A stretch of 64,000 bases of DNA from Silurus meridionalis (lineage: Eukaryota > Chordata > Actinopteri > Siluriformes > Siluridae): contig NC_060899.1 of assembly GCF_014805685.1 (NCBI RefSeq), positions 11,336,954 to 11,400,953 of the forward strand. The letters are read 5' to 3'. The stretch's first letter is position 1; every line of letters starts with the position of its first letter. The position numbers and the translations under genes were made by a program. This document shows, piece after piece, positions 49,495 to 59,835 of the stretch. A model generated the notes under the pieces. It was not told the origin of the DNA and made no database searches. It saw only the letters and a program-made list of their open reading frames with translations.

Positions 49495-49759
49495 AAGGTT
49501 ACTGTGGATGGTTCCACCCAAGAATATGAAGACTCAAGTCTCAGTTATCAGTGAACAGTTGATAACCTCAACAATGATGAATCTGAAATGGAAATACAGT
49601 GTCAACAGATGAGAATGGGTTACCCTTATAAACCTGGTTCCTCTGAAAGATTCTCCTCATTCCTGCTCAAGGAGCTTTTCCTTTTTAGCATCACCACTGG
49701 CTTGCTCATTAGGGAAATAAATGGTAGCGACTAATTTATGAATTTAAATGAATATTCTT
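49495..49759 (+). repeat. Interspersed teleost repeat, 5' part (split by LINE)
   Basis: GGTTACTGTGGATGGTTCCA, TCAGTGAACAG, CCTGGTTCCTCTGAAAGATT and GGCTTGCTCATTAGGGA are family words shared with 43056. The repeat is cut at 49759 by a LINE and continues at 50352. The 14-bp word AAATGAATATTCTT occurs at both edges as a target duplication. Confidence 0.6.
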
Positions 49760-50351
49760 AAGTAATGGAGAGTGTGTTAGAGAAGTGGAAAAAAGAGTGC
49801 AGGCAGGGTGGAGTGGGTGGAGAAGAGTGGCAGGAGTGATTTGTGATAGAAGAGTATCTGTGTGAGTGAAAGGGAACGTTTATAGGACTGTGGTGAGACC
49901 TGCGATGTTGTATGGATTAGAGACAGTGGCATTGAGTAAAAGACAGGAGGTGGAGCTGGAGGTAGCAGAGCTGAAGATGTTGAGGTTTTCGTTGGGAGTG
50001 TCGACGATAGACAGGTTTAGAAATGAGTTTATTAAAGGGACAGAGCATGTAGGACGTTTTGGAGACAAGGTGAGGGAGGCGAGATTGAGATGGTTTGGAC
50101 ATGTGCAGAGGAGGGACATGGGGTATATCGGTAGGAGAATGCTGAGGATGGAGCCACCAGGAAGAAGGAAAAGAGGAAGGCCAATGAGAAGGTTTATGGA
50201 TGTGGTGAGGGAAGACATGCAGGTAGTTGGTGTGACAGAAGCAGATGTAGAGGACAGGGGGTGTGGAGACGGATTATCTGCTATGGCGACCCCTAATGGG
50301 AGAACCCGAAAGAAGAAGAAGCCGAAGAAGAAGAAGAAGAAGAAGAAGAAG
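49760..50351 (+). mobile_element. 5'-truncated non-LTR retrotransposon with perfect 14-bp target duplication
   Basis: About 592 bases flanked by AAATGAATATTCTT at 49746-49759 and 50352-50365. From about 49866 to 50310 one frame is open. It encodes the C-terminal region after the reverse transcriptase: VRPAMLYGLETVAL, LEVAELKMLRFSLGV, FGDKVREARLRWFGHVQ and RRKRGRPMRRFMDVVREDMQ. The MLYGLET and GRPxxRF words are typical of non-LTR retrotransposon ORF2 C-termini. The endonuclease and reverse transcriptase cores are absent, so the copy is dead on arrival. The 3' end is GGCGACCCCTAATGGGAG (50285-50302) followed by a GAA tail. Clade not determined. The intact duplication and open frame suggest a fairly recent insertion. 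Confidence 0.88.
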
Positions 50352-50353
50352 AA
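50318..50353. repeat. GAA trinucleotide tail of the LINE
   Basis: Run of GAA/AAG units (with GCC interruptions earlier) at the 3' end of the retrotransposon. It serves as the simple-repeat tail instead of poly(A). Confidence 0.85.
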
Positions 50354-50440
50354 ATGAATATTCTTCATCTATTTATTTCTGTAAAGCTGCTGTTTGACAA
50401 TGTCAATTGTTAAAAGTGCTATATAAATAAAAGTGAATTA
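50352..50440 (+). repeat. Interspersed teleost repeat, 3' part after the LINE
   Basis: Resumes after the LINE with the duplicated AAATGAATATTCTT, then TTTCTGTAAAGCTGCTGTTT, GACAATGTCAATTGTTAAAA and GTGCTATATAAATAAAAGTG, the right end of the family also seen at 43362-43441. Confidence 0.6.
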
Positions 50441-52035
50441 AATATTTGAATGCTTATATTGTGGATTTATAGACCAATGTTATCGGGGGATGAGATATTG
50501 TACATAGCAGTACATTGGGCTATAGCTATAGTCAGTCATTTGCCCTCACAAAGTCACCATAGTAATAGTAATTGTGTTGTTATTAATTTCTGAAGGCAAG
50601 AAAATAATCATAGGTTTAAAATGCTGAATTTTTTTTATTTATTAATTATTATAATTTTTTTTAATTTAAAAAAATGTGTCAATTTTATAAATAACAGCAT
50701 GTCGGAAACCATAATCAAGCAGCCTATTAGATTCTGAAAGCTATAAGATACTATTCCTTGTTTAACATTAGCCAGAGTTCCACAAAAAGCAAATGATCAT
50801 CAGCCCAATGATAACATTTGGGGTAATGGGAAAGTTGTCTACTTGGCTTCCTTCTGATGGGGGAAACTGAAATATTTAATTGAAGCATCATGGCGTTTCT
50901 TTCCACATTAATGATCAAAATATTACTGAATAAACTTGCTATTTTTAAAGTAAGGGCACATTGAGGGGAAAAACTTTCAGATAAAATACCATAATTGCTT
51001 TCACAGCTACAAGCAAATAAGTTTATAGAAAATTCTATCAGTCTTAACATACCATTATGTGTAATTTACCAAAAAAATACATTAAAAAAACCTAGAGGGT
51101 TCCTTTTTGTCTGTTTATGCAATCTAAGCGCAATGATTTGCAGCAGCAGCACATGACTATAGATTTTGATAAGCCAGGAAGACGTTAATACTGACATAGC
51201 CTTAAACAAATTTGAGGTGAGAGGCTATCACACTTGACTATTTTTTTCTTTAGAGACCTGCTGTGAATATAAGCAGCAAGCAGATATGATGCCACGTCCC
51301 AATGTTAAAAAATATGTCCTCTGACCCTCGATGGAGCAACAAAGCAAGCAAGGCGAATAATGTTGTTATATATACAAACAATGATGTTGATTTTATATTC
51401 TTTAATAGCTGTTTTGTATGAAAAATGGATGGTTCCACCCCAATACAATCAAAGCTTTCTCCATCTTGGATTAAAGTTCTATCGGTCACATGTCCTCATA
51501 TGATACCAAGTCAGATGGAACAAAGTTTACCAAACTTCATTAACATTTTTTGGTCTCTGGAAATTGTATGTGTATTAGTTAAAGCCAATGGAATGAAAAG
51601 CATAATGTGAAGGCAGTCAAGTGTCAACAGGTTAAGTCAAATAGGCTTCCATTGTCATTTTAATCATATACCATTGAGGATACAGTCTAGAAACTCAGAT
51701 TGAGAGTTTTTATACTGTTCCTTTGTTCAGTTATGTTCATTACAGTGGTTTGTTTTCCATCATCATTGAGGAGCTCTTAGAGGAACTTATCAATGGTATC
51801 CAGGGCTGCTAAGTTTAAGAAAAACCTCCAGCTGGACAACATCTAAAAATAAAACCATGCACAAAAGAGCTAGACCTAGACTAGAACAAAAATCCAGACC
51901 CCCCCCCAAAAAAAACAGACTCAGTTATTTCTTCTTTTTATCATCTTTTTTTTGTAAAGAATACATGGTCAATGTTGTGTTCGCACACCATAATATCTTA
52001 CAATAGGATTGCTTCTTAAAATTGTATACACCATC
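50441..52035. other. No gene seen
   Basis: A+T-rich DNA with homopolymer runs, including an eight-or-more C run followed by A at about 51900. No exon or mobile element recognised. Confidence 0.6.
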
Positions 52036-52059
52036 TGACAGAAAGAAAGAAAGAAAGAG

Positions 52060-52114
<55 letters not shown>
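52036..52114. repeat. GAAA tetranucleotide array
   Basis: Nearly pure GAAA units with one GAGA interruption. The array abuts the 3' end of a reverse-oriented SINE and probably grew from that SINE's tail. Confidence 0.9.
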
Positions 52115-52115
<1 letters not shown>

Positions 52116-52262
52116 GTATTTATTGTCACATGTACATTACAGCACAGTAAAATTCTTTTTTGGATATCCTAAATGTTAGAAAGCTTGGGTAAGCAATGAT
52201 ACAACACCACTGGAACATAGAGGTGTTAAGGGCCTTGCTCAAGGGCCCAAGAGTAGCAGTAG
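52115..52262 (-). mobile_element. 5'-truncated SINE (second family), reverse
   Basis: On the reverse strand: CTTGGGCCCTTGAGCAAGGC, CCTTAACACCTC, TATCCAAAAAAGAATTTTAC, TGTGCTGTAATGTACATGTG and ACAATAAATACATC, then CTTT repeats. The layout matches the 3' half of the SINE at 56194. The tRNA-like head is missing. Confidence 0.68.
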
Positions 52263-52369
52263 AAAGGTGAGCAAATGATAGAAACACCAGCTTCAATCAG
52301 TCAAAAAGCATTTTTGGAATTTAAAAATGTGTGATTATGAAGTTTGAGATTTGCAGTATGTCAAGTGTG

Positions 52370-52410
52370 GGAGGTGTCCCAATAGTTTTATTCATATAGT
52401 GTATATGTTT
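52370..52410. repeat. Isolated Tc1-like terminal repeat
   Basis: GGAGGTGTCCCAATAGTTTT followed by ATTCATATAGTGTA is the AGGTGTCCCAATACTTTTG...ATATAGTGTA end of Tc1-like families. The rest of an element is not recognised next to it. Confidence 0.45.
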
Positions 52411-52680
52411 GTATTTGTATAGCAGATCTTATTGCCTACAAGCCTCTACATTTTAAAAATTTCTGAGCAAGTGAATGAAAAAACACTCCTGTTTTGTCTC
52501 ATGCTCAGTGCACAGATTGCTGCAGATGAAGGTTAGGAGGAAGAAAGGCTGTAATTAAGGAGGACATGTTAGATATTAGATTAACTATATTAATATGAAA
52601 GCAGCTAAAATGAATAAACATGAACCTCCAGAAAAATATACTTGACACTTGTTTGACAGACAAATTTGCAGCAGCTCTTT

Positions 52681-52700
52681 TGATGATGATGATGATGATG

Positions 52701-52742
<42 letters not shown>
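52681..52742. repeat. GAT then AAT trinucleotide array
   Basis: About seven GAT units followed by about 14 AAT units. Confidence 0.92.
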
Positions 52743-52790
52743 TGAGGAGAATATTCATAAAAAGAAGACAAATAATGACAATAACAAGTG

Positions 52791-52792
<2 letters not shown>

Positions 52793-52864
<72 letters not shown>
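52793..52864. repeat. TA dinucleotide array
   Basis: Pure TA repeat of about 70 bases, just downstream of the GAT/AAT array. Confidence 0.96.
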
Positions 52865-52869
<5 letters not shown>

Positions 52870-54179
52870 TAATTATAATATAGAATTTATCATTGTCAAA
52901 AGTATATATTCTTGTACAATTTTTAATTGTACAAGAATTGAATTTCAAAATTATCATATAAAAGCATCCCTCTAACATCCTTTCTCTGAAATAATGCATG
53001 CTATGGAGTCATTATATTCAAAAGGAGAGATTTAATGGCAAGGGAATCACTGTATCATTTTATTATTCCTCTTTATATCAGCATTTAAAGAGAAGGCTTA
53101 TATGTCAGGCCCCCGTTCAGACCGGACCAAAGCAGACATATTTCACTTTAAGACATATGTCTCTGAATATGCAGCCTTTTGTGTGTAAATCACGTGTCAC
53201 ATGGTCAGCAAGTTCATCGTGAGGCCACGGACTGCATTTTGAATGCAAACGCAGGTCTCCATTTTTCTCTTTTGATTGGCTGCTTCCTGCAGACTAAGTA
53301 GATTATTTCACAGCAGTGGATTTCCCAGATATTCATTGCCATCAAACTGGGCATATTTCATCCACTGACTTTGGAGACTATTGTTATCTGTTGTGCTCAT
53401 GTAATGGCTTCATTTTTAGAGATCATTACAAACCATGAATCTTCCTGATCTACAAATAAAGGAAGAGATCATTGGAGGGTGGGGGTAGGAATATTACTGC
53501 CAGAAGAAAAAAATAATAATAATAAAAGAAAAAAAAAAATCTCATCTCTTCGAGTGTCTTCGCTTTCAGATAGCCCCCCCTTTATCCAAACCTTTGTACA
53601 CAAAAGCATGCCAGAATGTTATACAGGCTTATATCAGAGTAAGATTATTTTTCTATGTGCAATACAAAGGTGAAATAAAGGATTGCATTATTGTCAAAAA
53701 AAAAAAAATAAATAAATATTAAAAAATATTGGTCACTAAAACGTACCCAGGAAAATCAGCTAAAGGTTGAAAATAAATGGTTAATTACAAACAATGCAAC
53801 TATAAACAACAAATAAATCAACATGACATTTTGAGAAAGGAAACTAAAGAACATGGAGGAACCCCATACAGATAACATGCATAAGACAATAACCCAAGCT
53901 CAGGATCAAACTGATGTTTCTAATGTCTTTTTTTAAGCAAAAGGTCAAACAGAAATAAAAAATTGTGAAAAAAGGAAACCGTTCTACACCCCCTGTTACA
54001 AATGCAGGGGTTTTGTCATGTGATCAATTCAAGGTGAAAGGGACACAATATTATATTAAAATATATTATAATAAAGAGTTATTTTCAATTCAAAGTAAAT
54101 TTTAGTTTGTGGTAAAAGAAAATAAATGGTTTGGGCAAACAGTTTATGTAATTAAAAAAAATATGAAACCATTCTTTTA

Positions 54180-54372
54180 GATGTTTTCTTTCACCAACAA
54201 AAATCAAGTTTTATAAAAAACAACAAATAAAAACAAAAGAAGAAAAAGAAAAAAACCTTGCAATAACCTGGAAAAAATCTGACATAATTGATCTTGGTTT
54301 CATTTTTTTACATTACAAAAAACTGCCACTGTAACAAAGTGTGTAGACTTTTTATATGCAGTGTACATATTT
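54180..54372. repeat. Possible DNA-transposon end
   Basis: CACTGTAACAAAGTGTGTAG followed by ACTTTTTATATGCAGTGTAC resembles the terminal segment of a fish Tc1-like element (GTGTAGACTTTTTATATCCACTG type). I could not find its partner end with confidence in the A+T-rich sequence from 53700 to 54200. Confidence 0.4.
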
Positions 54373-54879
54373 CACCTCAAATCTCTCCTTTAAAGACAGG
54401 AATCCTTTATTATAATATTTCTTAATAAATTTGCCCCTTCATTCTTTAATCTGGAAAATGACTTCATTGTCCTTAGTGTTAGTGTGTCACCACAAAACCT
54501 ACTATTCAAAACCTGCTTAAAAATGTTCATCTCAGTGTTTGGTTTTTCTGCTGAAAACTGGGACACAGACGTGCAGAAACCCAACCTTTAACACTGACGC
54601 AAGTTGTACAAAAGCTGTACAGGCACTACATTGAAGCATCGTTATAATAATTTACTTTTTTGTTTTTTAACATCAGAAAGGTTACAAAAAGTATGTACAG
54701 GTTAGGACGACTTTCTTTATGCGGTGAAGGGGCAATATTAACCAAATGTTATATCATATATATGATATAAGCTACAGCAAATTTTTTAGCCTCTCTTTTG
54801 GCCTCGCTGTCTTTTTAAACCCCCTTTCGCTCCTCTTCATAGCATTTCCTACACATACAGGACACAAACCGCTGAGAGA

Positions 54880-55140
54880 GCAATCACTCAGTGTTACAAG
54901 TGTCACGACAATTGTGTTTGAAAAAGGAGCATACAAACCGAGTCAACGCAGTCGGGTTTCAGCTGCGAGTCATCACAGCGGCGAGAAAAGTCGGCAAGAG
55001 CTGTAATTGGCAGCCCGCTGCAGCTGAAAAAGCATCCTCTATTAAATTGAAGTGTGCTGCAAAGCACTTTCATTTCGATTTAATGAAGTTTTTAAAAGTT
55101 TGACTGAGCCGGAGTGTAAGTCATCGGGCGCAGCAGACCG
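54880..55140. promoter_or_regulatory. Candidate conserved noncoding element
   Basis: Unique, CG-containing stretch (CCGAGTCAACGCAGTCGGGT, CATCACAGCGGCGAGAAAAG, TGTAATTGGCAGCCCGCTGC, TTCGATTTAATGAAG) flanked by A+T-rich DNA. Confidence 0.25.
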
Positions 55141-55706
55141 TTTGTGTTCATCTCTCTCTCTCTCTCGCTCACTTTTTTTCATTATCACTCTCTCCGTTAT
55201 GATTCTCTCTGTGAGCTTTGGCATGCTTCTATAATAAAAGATAGCGGCCTCTATGTTTTGGTGGCTAAGGCTCAGTGCTTTAGCACTTCGTATGCGGTCA
55301 CCTATGTCCTTACCATGAATTTAAGCAGTCCAGATGAAGAACTCGGTTTGTTTGTGTTGACCTGGGAAAACTGTTCCACTATACAGAGTTTTGAGCTGCT
55401 TTTTTTTTCTTTTTTAAATACATTTCAGCCTTGAGTTCAATGTATTGCATGTTTAACAGTGAAAAAGCAGAACAATTACATTTAAAAACGTGTTTAAACT
55501 CTTAAATGATCAGCTAAAGTCCTCACAAAACATAAAAGTACAATATTCTTTCTACTCACCCATTCCTCCAAACCTCCAGAGGGCACTACTGAATTTTTTT
55601 GGAAATTTTTTTTTATTGTTTGCACATTTTTAGGTTTTGCACACCCATTTTTTTGTCTTCCTTGTTGTAGTATATTGTAATTATTACAATAATTATTTAA
55701 AAATAC

Positions 55707-56113
55707 AGACCCTCCCCACTTTACGAACATACACTTTATGAACTTTCATGGATACAAACAAACCTGTCCTTAAAGTGAAATTTGTTCGGAGTTGGAAAAA
55801 AAAAACAAAAGGGAGGAGAGCTGCCGCGAGCTAGTCGTTCACCGCAACGAGTCTACACAATGCGCACTGGACTCGGGCGAATGCATTTTTTAAGTGAATT
55901 TTTTTATAATAACTTTTTAGTCTTTTTTTATTACTTAATACAAAATGTTGTATACAGTATTTTGATTTGTTTTAGAATATATTATTGTTTATTTGATAGT
56001 ATTTATAGGTCTTACATCATTTGGAGATATGCATAGTCAATAACAAACACAGTAACAACTTATGAACAAATTAATGCTACGAGCGCTCGTTTTCGTAAGG
56101 TGGGGAGCACCTG
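55707..56113. mobile_element. Short inverted-repeat element (pogo/Tigger-like MITE) with TA duplication
   Basis: Left end CAGACCCTCCCCACTTTACG and right end, read on the reverse strand, CAGGTGCTCCCCACCTTACG are imperfect inverted repeats of about 25 bases. Both sides are flanked by TA (55705-55706 and 56114-56115), the target duplication of the Tc1/mariner/pogo superfamily. The interior has no transposase and includes a CG-richer block (about 55815-55880). The superfamily is inferred from end structure only. Confidence 0.75.
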
Positions 56114-56193
56114 TAGTGCCAATTTTGTGTTTTTTGGTTGATGTTTTCCAGCCCAGCCATGCCTTATGCGTTTCTTTACACATTTTATTAATA

Positions 56194-56445
56194 GGAGGTT
56201 GTAGATCAGTGGTTAAGGCTCTGGGTTACTGATGGAAGGTTGGGGGTTTAAGCCCTGGTATTGCCAAGCTGTAATTCTTGGGGCCCTTGTACAAGGCTGT
56301 TAACCCTTTGTACTCTAGGGGTGCTGTATCATGGCCGACCCTGCGCTCTGACCCCAGCTTCCTAACAGCTGGATATAAGAAAGAATTTCACTGTCCTGTA
56401 AAAAAGTATGTGACAATAATAAAACATTATTCTTGTCTCTTTTTT
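56194..56445 (+). mobile_element. tRNA-derived SINE, near full length
   Basis: Head with A box TAGATCAGTGGTTAAGG and B box GGGGTTTAAGCCC, conserved middle (GGGGCCCTTGTACAAGGCTG, TGTATCATGGCCGACCCTGC, GCTCTGACCCCAGCTTCC) and tail AGAAAGAATTTCACTGTCCT followed by GTGACAATAATAAAA. This is the most complete copy here of the family also seen at 45791 and 52115. RNA polymerase III transcription is expected for the family; activity of this copy is unknown. Confidence 0.8.
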
Positions 56446-58408
56446 TTTTACCTTTTCCTTTCTTTTTAACACAGTTTGCCAACTGCAGGGAGTGTATCAA
56501 GTGTTCCACTTTTTACTGTTCCACTAAATCGCTGCATTTGTGAACTTAGCAGTAGTCCGTGCCTTTGCCATTTTTATCGATTGCTTCGCTGTTGTAGTTT
56601 TATTTGTTAGTATGTAAGAGTTTCTCAAGCTAATATCAATGGGAAATAATCAACATTTTATTCCCTTCTTTTCTTCTTTTTATTACGTCACTGAAACATT
56701 TTGAAACTTTATCTAGTATCATGTGGACAGAACGTGTACCAACTGCTAGTCTTGATGAAGGGGAATTACAGCCAGTTTCACAGCCAGTATCTGATAACAA
56801 ACTGCATTGTTTAGACCGATGTCCATTTCTCTATGGAATTTAACTACCACAAGAATTTGGTTTAGAAGGTTTTAGACCACATTTAATGGGCACACTGACT
56901 GCATTTACTGCTGTGGTTGTTTAACTGGCCCATTAATTAGCATGATCTATACATATAAGGTAATCAATAATGCACAGAAAACCCAGGGTCATTTTATGAG
57001 GTTACTATTGGTGCTACTGCTAGAAATAATGTGCAGTGCAGCTGTGGCTGCAGTGAAATGAGACTTGTTGAATTGTATTCATTAGGTTTCTTGCTCTGGT
57101 AATGGCATTGAATCTGTGTTTTTCCAACCCATCACAAGGCCAAAAATGTCAGCAGGGTATTAGCATGACTTTTTACTATTCACATGATTTAATGCTGTGT
57201 GATATCCAAAGATTAAATTTTACTTTGAGAATATCATTAAGAGGGAGAAAACAATTGTCAGCATTCACAAAGTTGTTCATGATCTGCATAAACAGGTCAG
57301 TGCTACAATATTGACTAAAGTCCATCTGAATGAATACTTGATCATAATGAATATGAATATATATTGAAGCCGTTGAGGCTTTCAGCTGGCAGATCATGAC
57401 GCAGGAAAGAAAAGCATATGAAGGCCTAAAGGCTTCCACTAATACAAAAAGTCTAATCAGACCAGCAATCCCTGATGTTAATGAAGGTGTCACGCGTCGC
57501 ACAAAGAAAGTTGTGCCTGGCAATCTTCCATTTTTCGGCTGCCTACACCAGTGACATTTCATCTCACATTCAAAGAGCGCCCGGGCCCTTAATGAAATGC
57601 ATAATTAACATATTCTAATTGTGCTGAGCACCGTGATGGTTTTGACAGAGCTCACTTTCCATGTCTAATTCAATGCTAATTTAATCTGTTCTTTTCCCGC
57701 CGACATGACCTTTCTTGATTGAGTTTCACCGCGAAGAATTTTTTGATGGATTGATTTATCAACCTCACGGAATGCAACAAAAGTGTCGCCTGGAGACAGG
57801 AGAGGGAAGAGAGAGGAACGAGAGGCAGAGAAGAGAAAAAACAATTAAAGGAGTAAAGTCACGCTGCCTGAAGAGTGTGTTACTGATGTTTTGCTGTGCT
57901 ATTAACCCTCTCACAGGTAACGCATGGCTTCATTTTTCTTCATCCAGCCTGAATGGGCGAATTTTACCCAGCTATTTAATCTTGCTTGAGTGTAGGGAGA
58001 GGCACTGCCAATGCTTTAGCATGAACATGTGAATTAGTAAGTATGGCTGAGAAAGACTGAGCGAGTGTCAGGCTTTCAGCTGGAGAAAGATGAGCTGAAG
58101 CCTCCCAGGACCATACATTTTATTTTTTCTCTGTGAATATTCAGTCTGGGGGGTAAAATGCAACACAGCATAAAGGCAGGTTTACTGTTTTATAGCAAAT
58201 GATCGGATATTCTGAATTTATTTTTTATTGTGAATTTGATATTTAATTTTTTTTTTTCATGTATGCTCCTTTGCAGGTAATTTCCCTAACAAAACCCAAC
58301 ATAATTCTTTTAATAATTTTCTCAACGTAAGTTGCCAGTATGGGTGCAGTATGAATAGTGATTGAACAATTACCAATTGACACTTTTTTTTAAATAACAA
58401 TACATTAA
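56446..58408. other. No gene seen; enhancer-like unique DNA
   Basis: Unique DNA with the candidate element at 57370-57730 and further unique sequence to 58140. No exon supported. Confidence 0.55.
57370..57730. promoter_or_regulatory. Candidate conserved noncoding element
   Basis: Unique stretch with GCTGGCAGATCATGACGCAG, CCCTGATGTTAATGAAGGTG, AATGAAATGCATAATTAACA and CAATGCTAATTTAATCTG. Dense in ATTA sites. A 128-codon reverse frame (57176-57562) has no recognisable domain. Confidence 0.3.
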
Positions 58409-58852
58409 TATGCACTATATGGACAAACGTATTGGGACAGCTGACTTTTCCAGCCATATGTGGTTCTTCCCCAAACTGTTACCACAAAGTTAAAGACACA
58501 CAATTGATGTCTTTAGATTTATTAGAGTAACATTTTCCCTAGGAACTAGGAAACCCAAACCTGTTCCAGCATGACAATGCCCATGTGCACAAAGCAGGTT
58601 CAAGTGGAAGATCTTGAGTGGCCTGCTATAGAACTCTGACCTCAACCCTAAAAAACACCTTTCTTAAAACTGGGTTGAAATGGAACGCAGGCCTCCGCAT
58701 TCTACATCAAAACCTGACTTTATTAATGCTGCTAAAACATTCACCTCAGAAGAATGGTCGTAATCATAACAGAAAATGGAGACTTAATGTGGAATGGGAT
58801 GTACACATATTATGGTAAGGTGTCTACAAGATTTTGTACATCTAGTATACAT
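58409..58852 (+). mobile_element. Tc1-like deletion derivative with both terminal regions
   Basis: Left end TATGCACTATATGGACAAAC and right end ATTTTGTACATCTAGTATAC. The body contains CCTGTTCCAGCATGACAATG and CCCATGTGCACAAAGC (reads LFQHDNAHVHKA, around the second catalytic Asp of Tc1 transposases), CTTGAGTGGCCTGCTATAGA, and a decayed EHLWDEL block. Only the 3' half of a transposase is represented, with stops throughout, so it is a short non-autonomous relic. It is the best reference copy for the family in this window. Confidence 0.78.
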
Positions 58853-59649
58853 TTTGTACATTTTTGATATAGTTTTAATTATTATTTGTAACGTTTTTTG
58901 TAAAGTGCTACAGAATTATTTTGAACAATCAAAAAGTTTATTACAGATGCATTCATTAAAAAAGTGCAGAACATGTAATGCAGTTCTAGTCCTGACAGTT
59001 TTTGAAAGATTGATGTTTTTCCCACATTTTCCCAAAGTGGAAATCTTGACATACCACCTGAGAAAGTATGTGCTTGCAGTCGGTGTGAAAATGACATGAC
59101 GCTTTATTTCTGCTGTGGCAGGTTATTGCGATCATAATGATAGACCCAATAAGCATGAAAATGCCTAAAAAGTAACTTTAGTCTTTCAAAAGACCCCCTC
59201 TCTATCTCTATCCCCCTCTCTCTCTCACGTGCTAGTTGGGAAGAACAGGATCACTCTCAGCCACCTAGATTTTACTCACCTTTAGATGCCATCAACAAAT
59301 ATGAGTTTCGCTGCTGCCAGGACAGCTGACACCTGCACACAATAGTGCAGAAAGCACGAAAAGCGTGAGGTTCAGCTTCGCTTCTAATTCCCTTCACCTG
59401 CCTTTCTGCTTACTGCCACATTTAGTACGTGGGTTCGAGCTGGAGCAAAGCTGGGGAGTTGCATTAGAACTGCAGCTGTCTGTCATCAATAGAGACAGGG
59501 GATTATACTCCCATACACACAGGCACACACACACTCTCACACACCTACACGTGCATGCACACACAGCTGTACATTACCCACCCTTCATTTGCATTGCTCC
59601 CTTCTGCCGGCTTTTGATTGGCACCTGTACATGAAATGCCACAGCGGCT

Positions 59650-59835
59650 GAAAGTACGATGCGAAGCTGGCACTAACAATCCGGTGGCTCCGGGGAGACC
59701 TGCCATATTGTAATTTGGTTATCAGGCATGAAGGAAGTAATTCCGAGTGCCAGGAAATGTGAGGCAGAATAAGTGCTTCATTCCTGTATGTTGCCCAGGG
59801 TGACAGTTCTTATTTAATGTACAAGAGCCTCCTGT
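59650..59835. promoter_or_regulatory. Candidate conserved noncoding element
   Basis: CCATATTGTAATTTGGTTAT, AAGGAAGTAATTCCGAGTGC and CCCAGGGTGACAGTTCTTAT lie in unique DNA between the short CA-rich block at 59515-59560 and a purine-rich stretch. Inference only. Confidence 0.2.

Larger units (their letters stand above)
52865..55706. other. No gene seen
   Basis: A+T-rich DNA (53690-54370 especially) that may hide an old DNA transposon, then the unique CG-containing island at 54880-55140. No exon supported. Confidence 0.55.

Noticed and set aside
49880..50368. 162-codon reverse frame over the LINE
   Set aside because: Antisense of the retrotransposon coding strand. Its poly-Phe start comes from the GAA tail.
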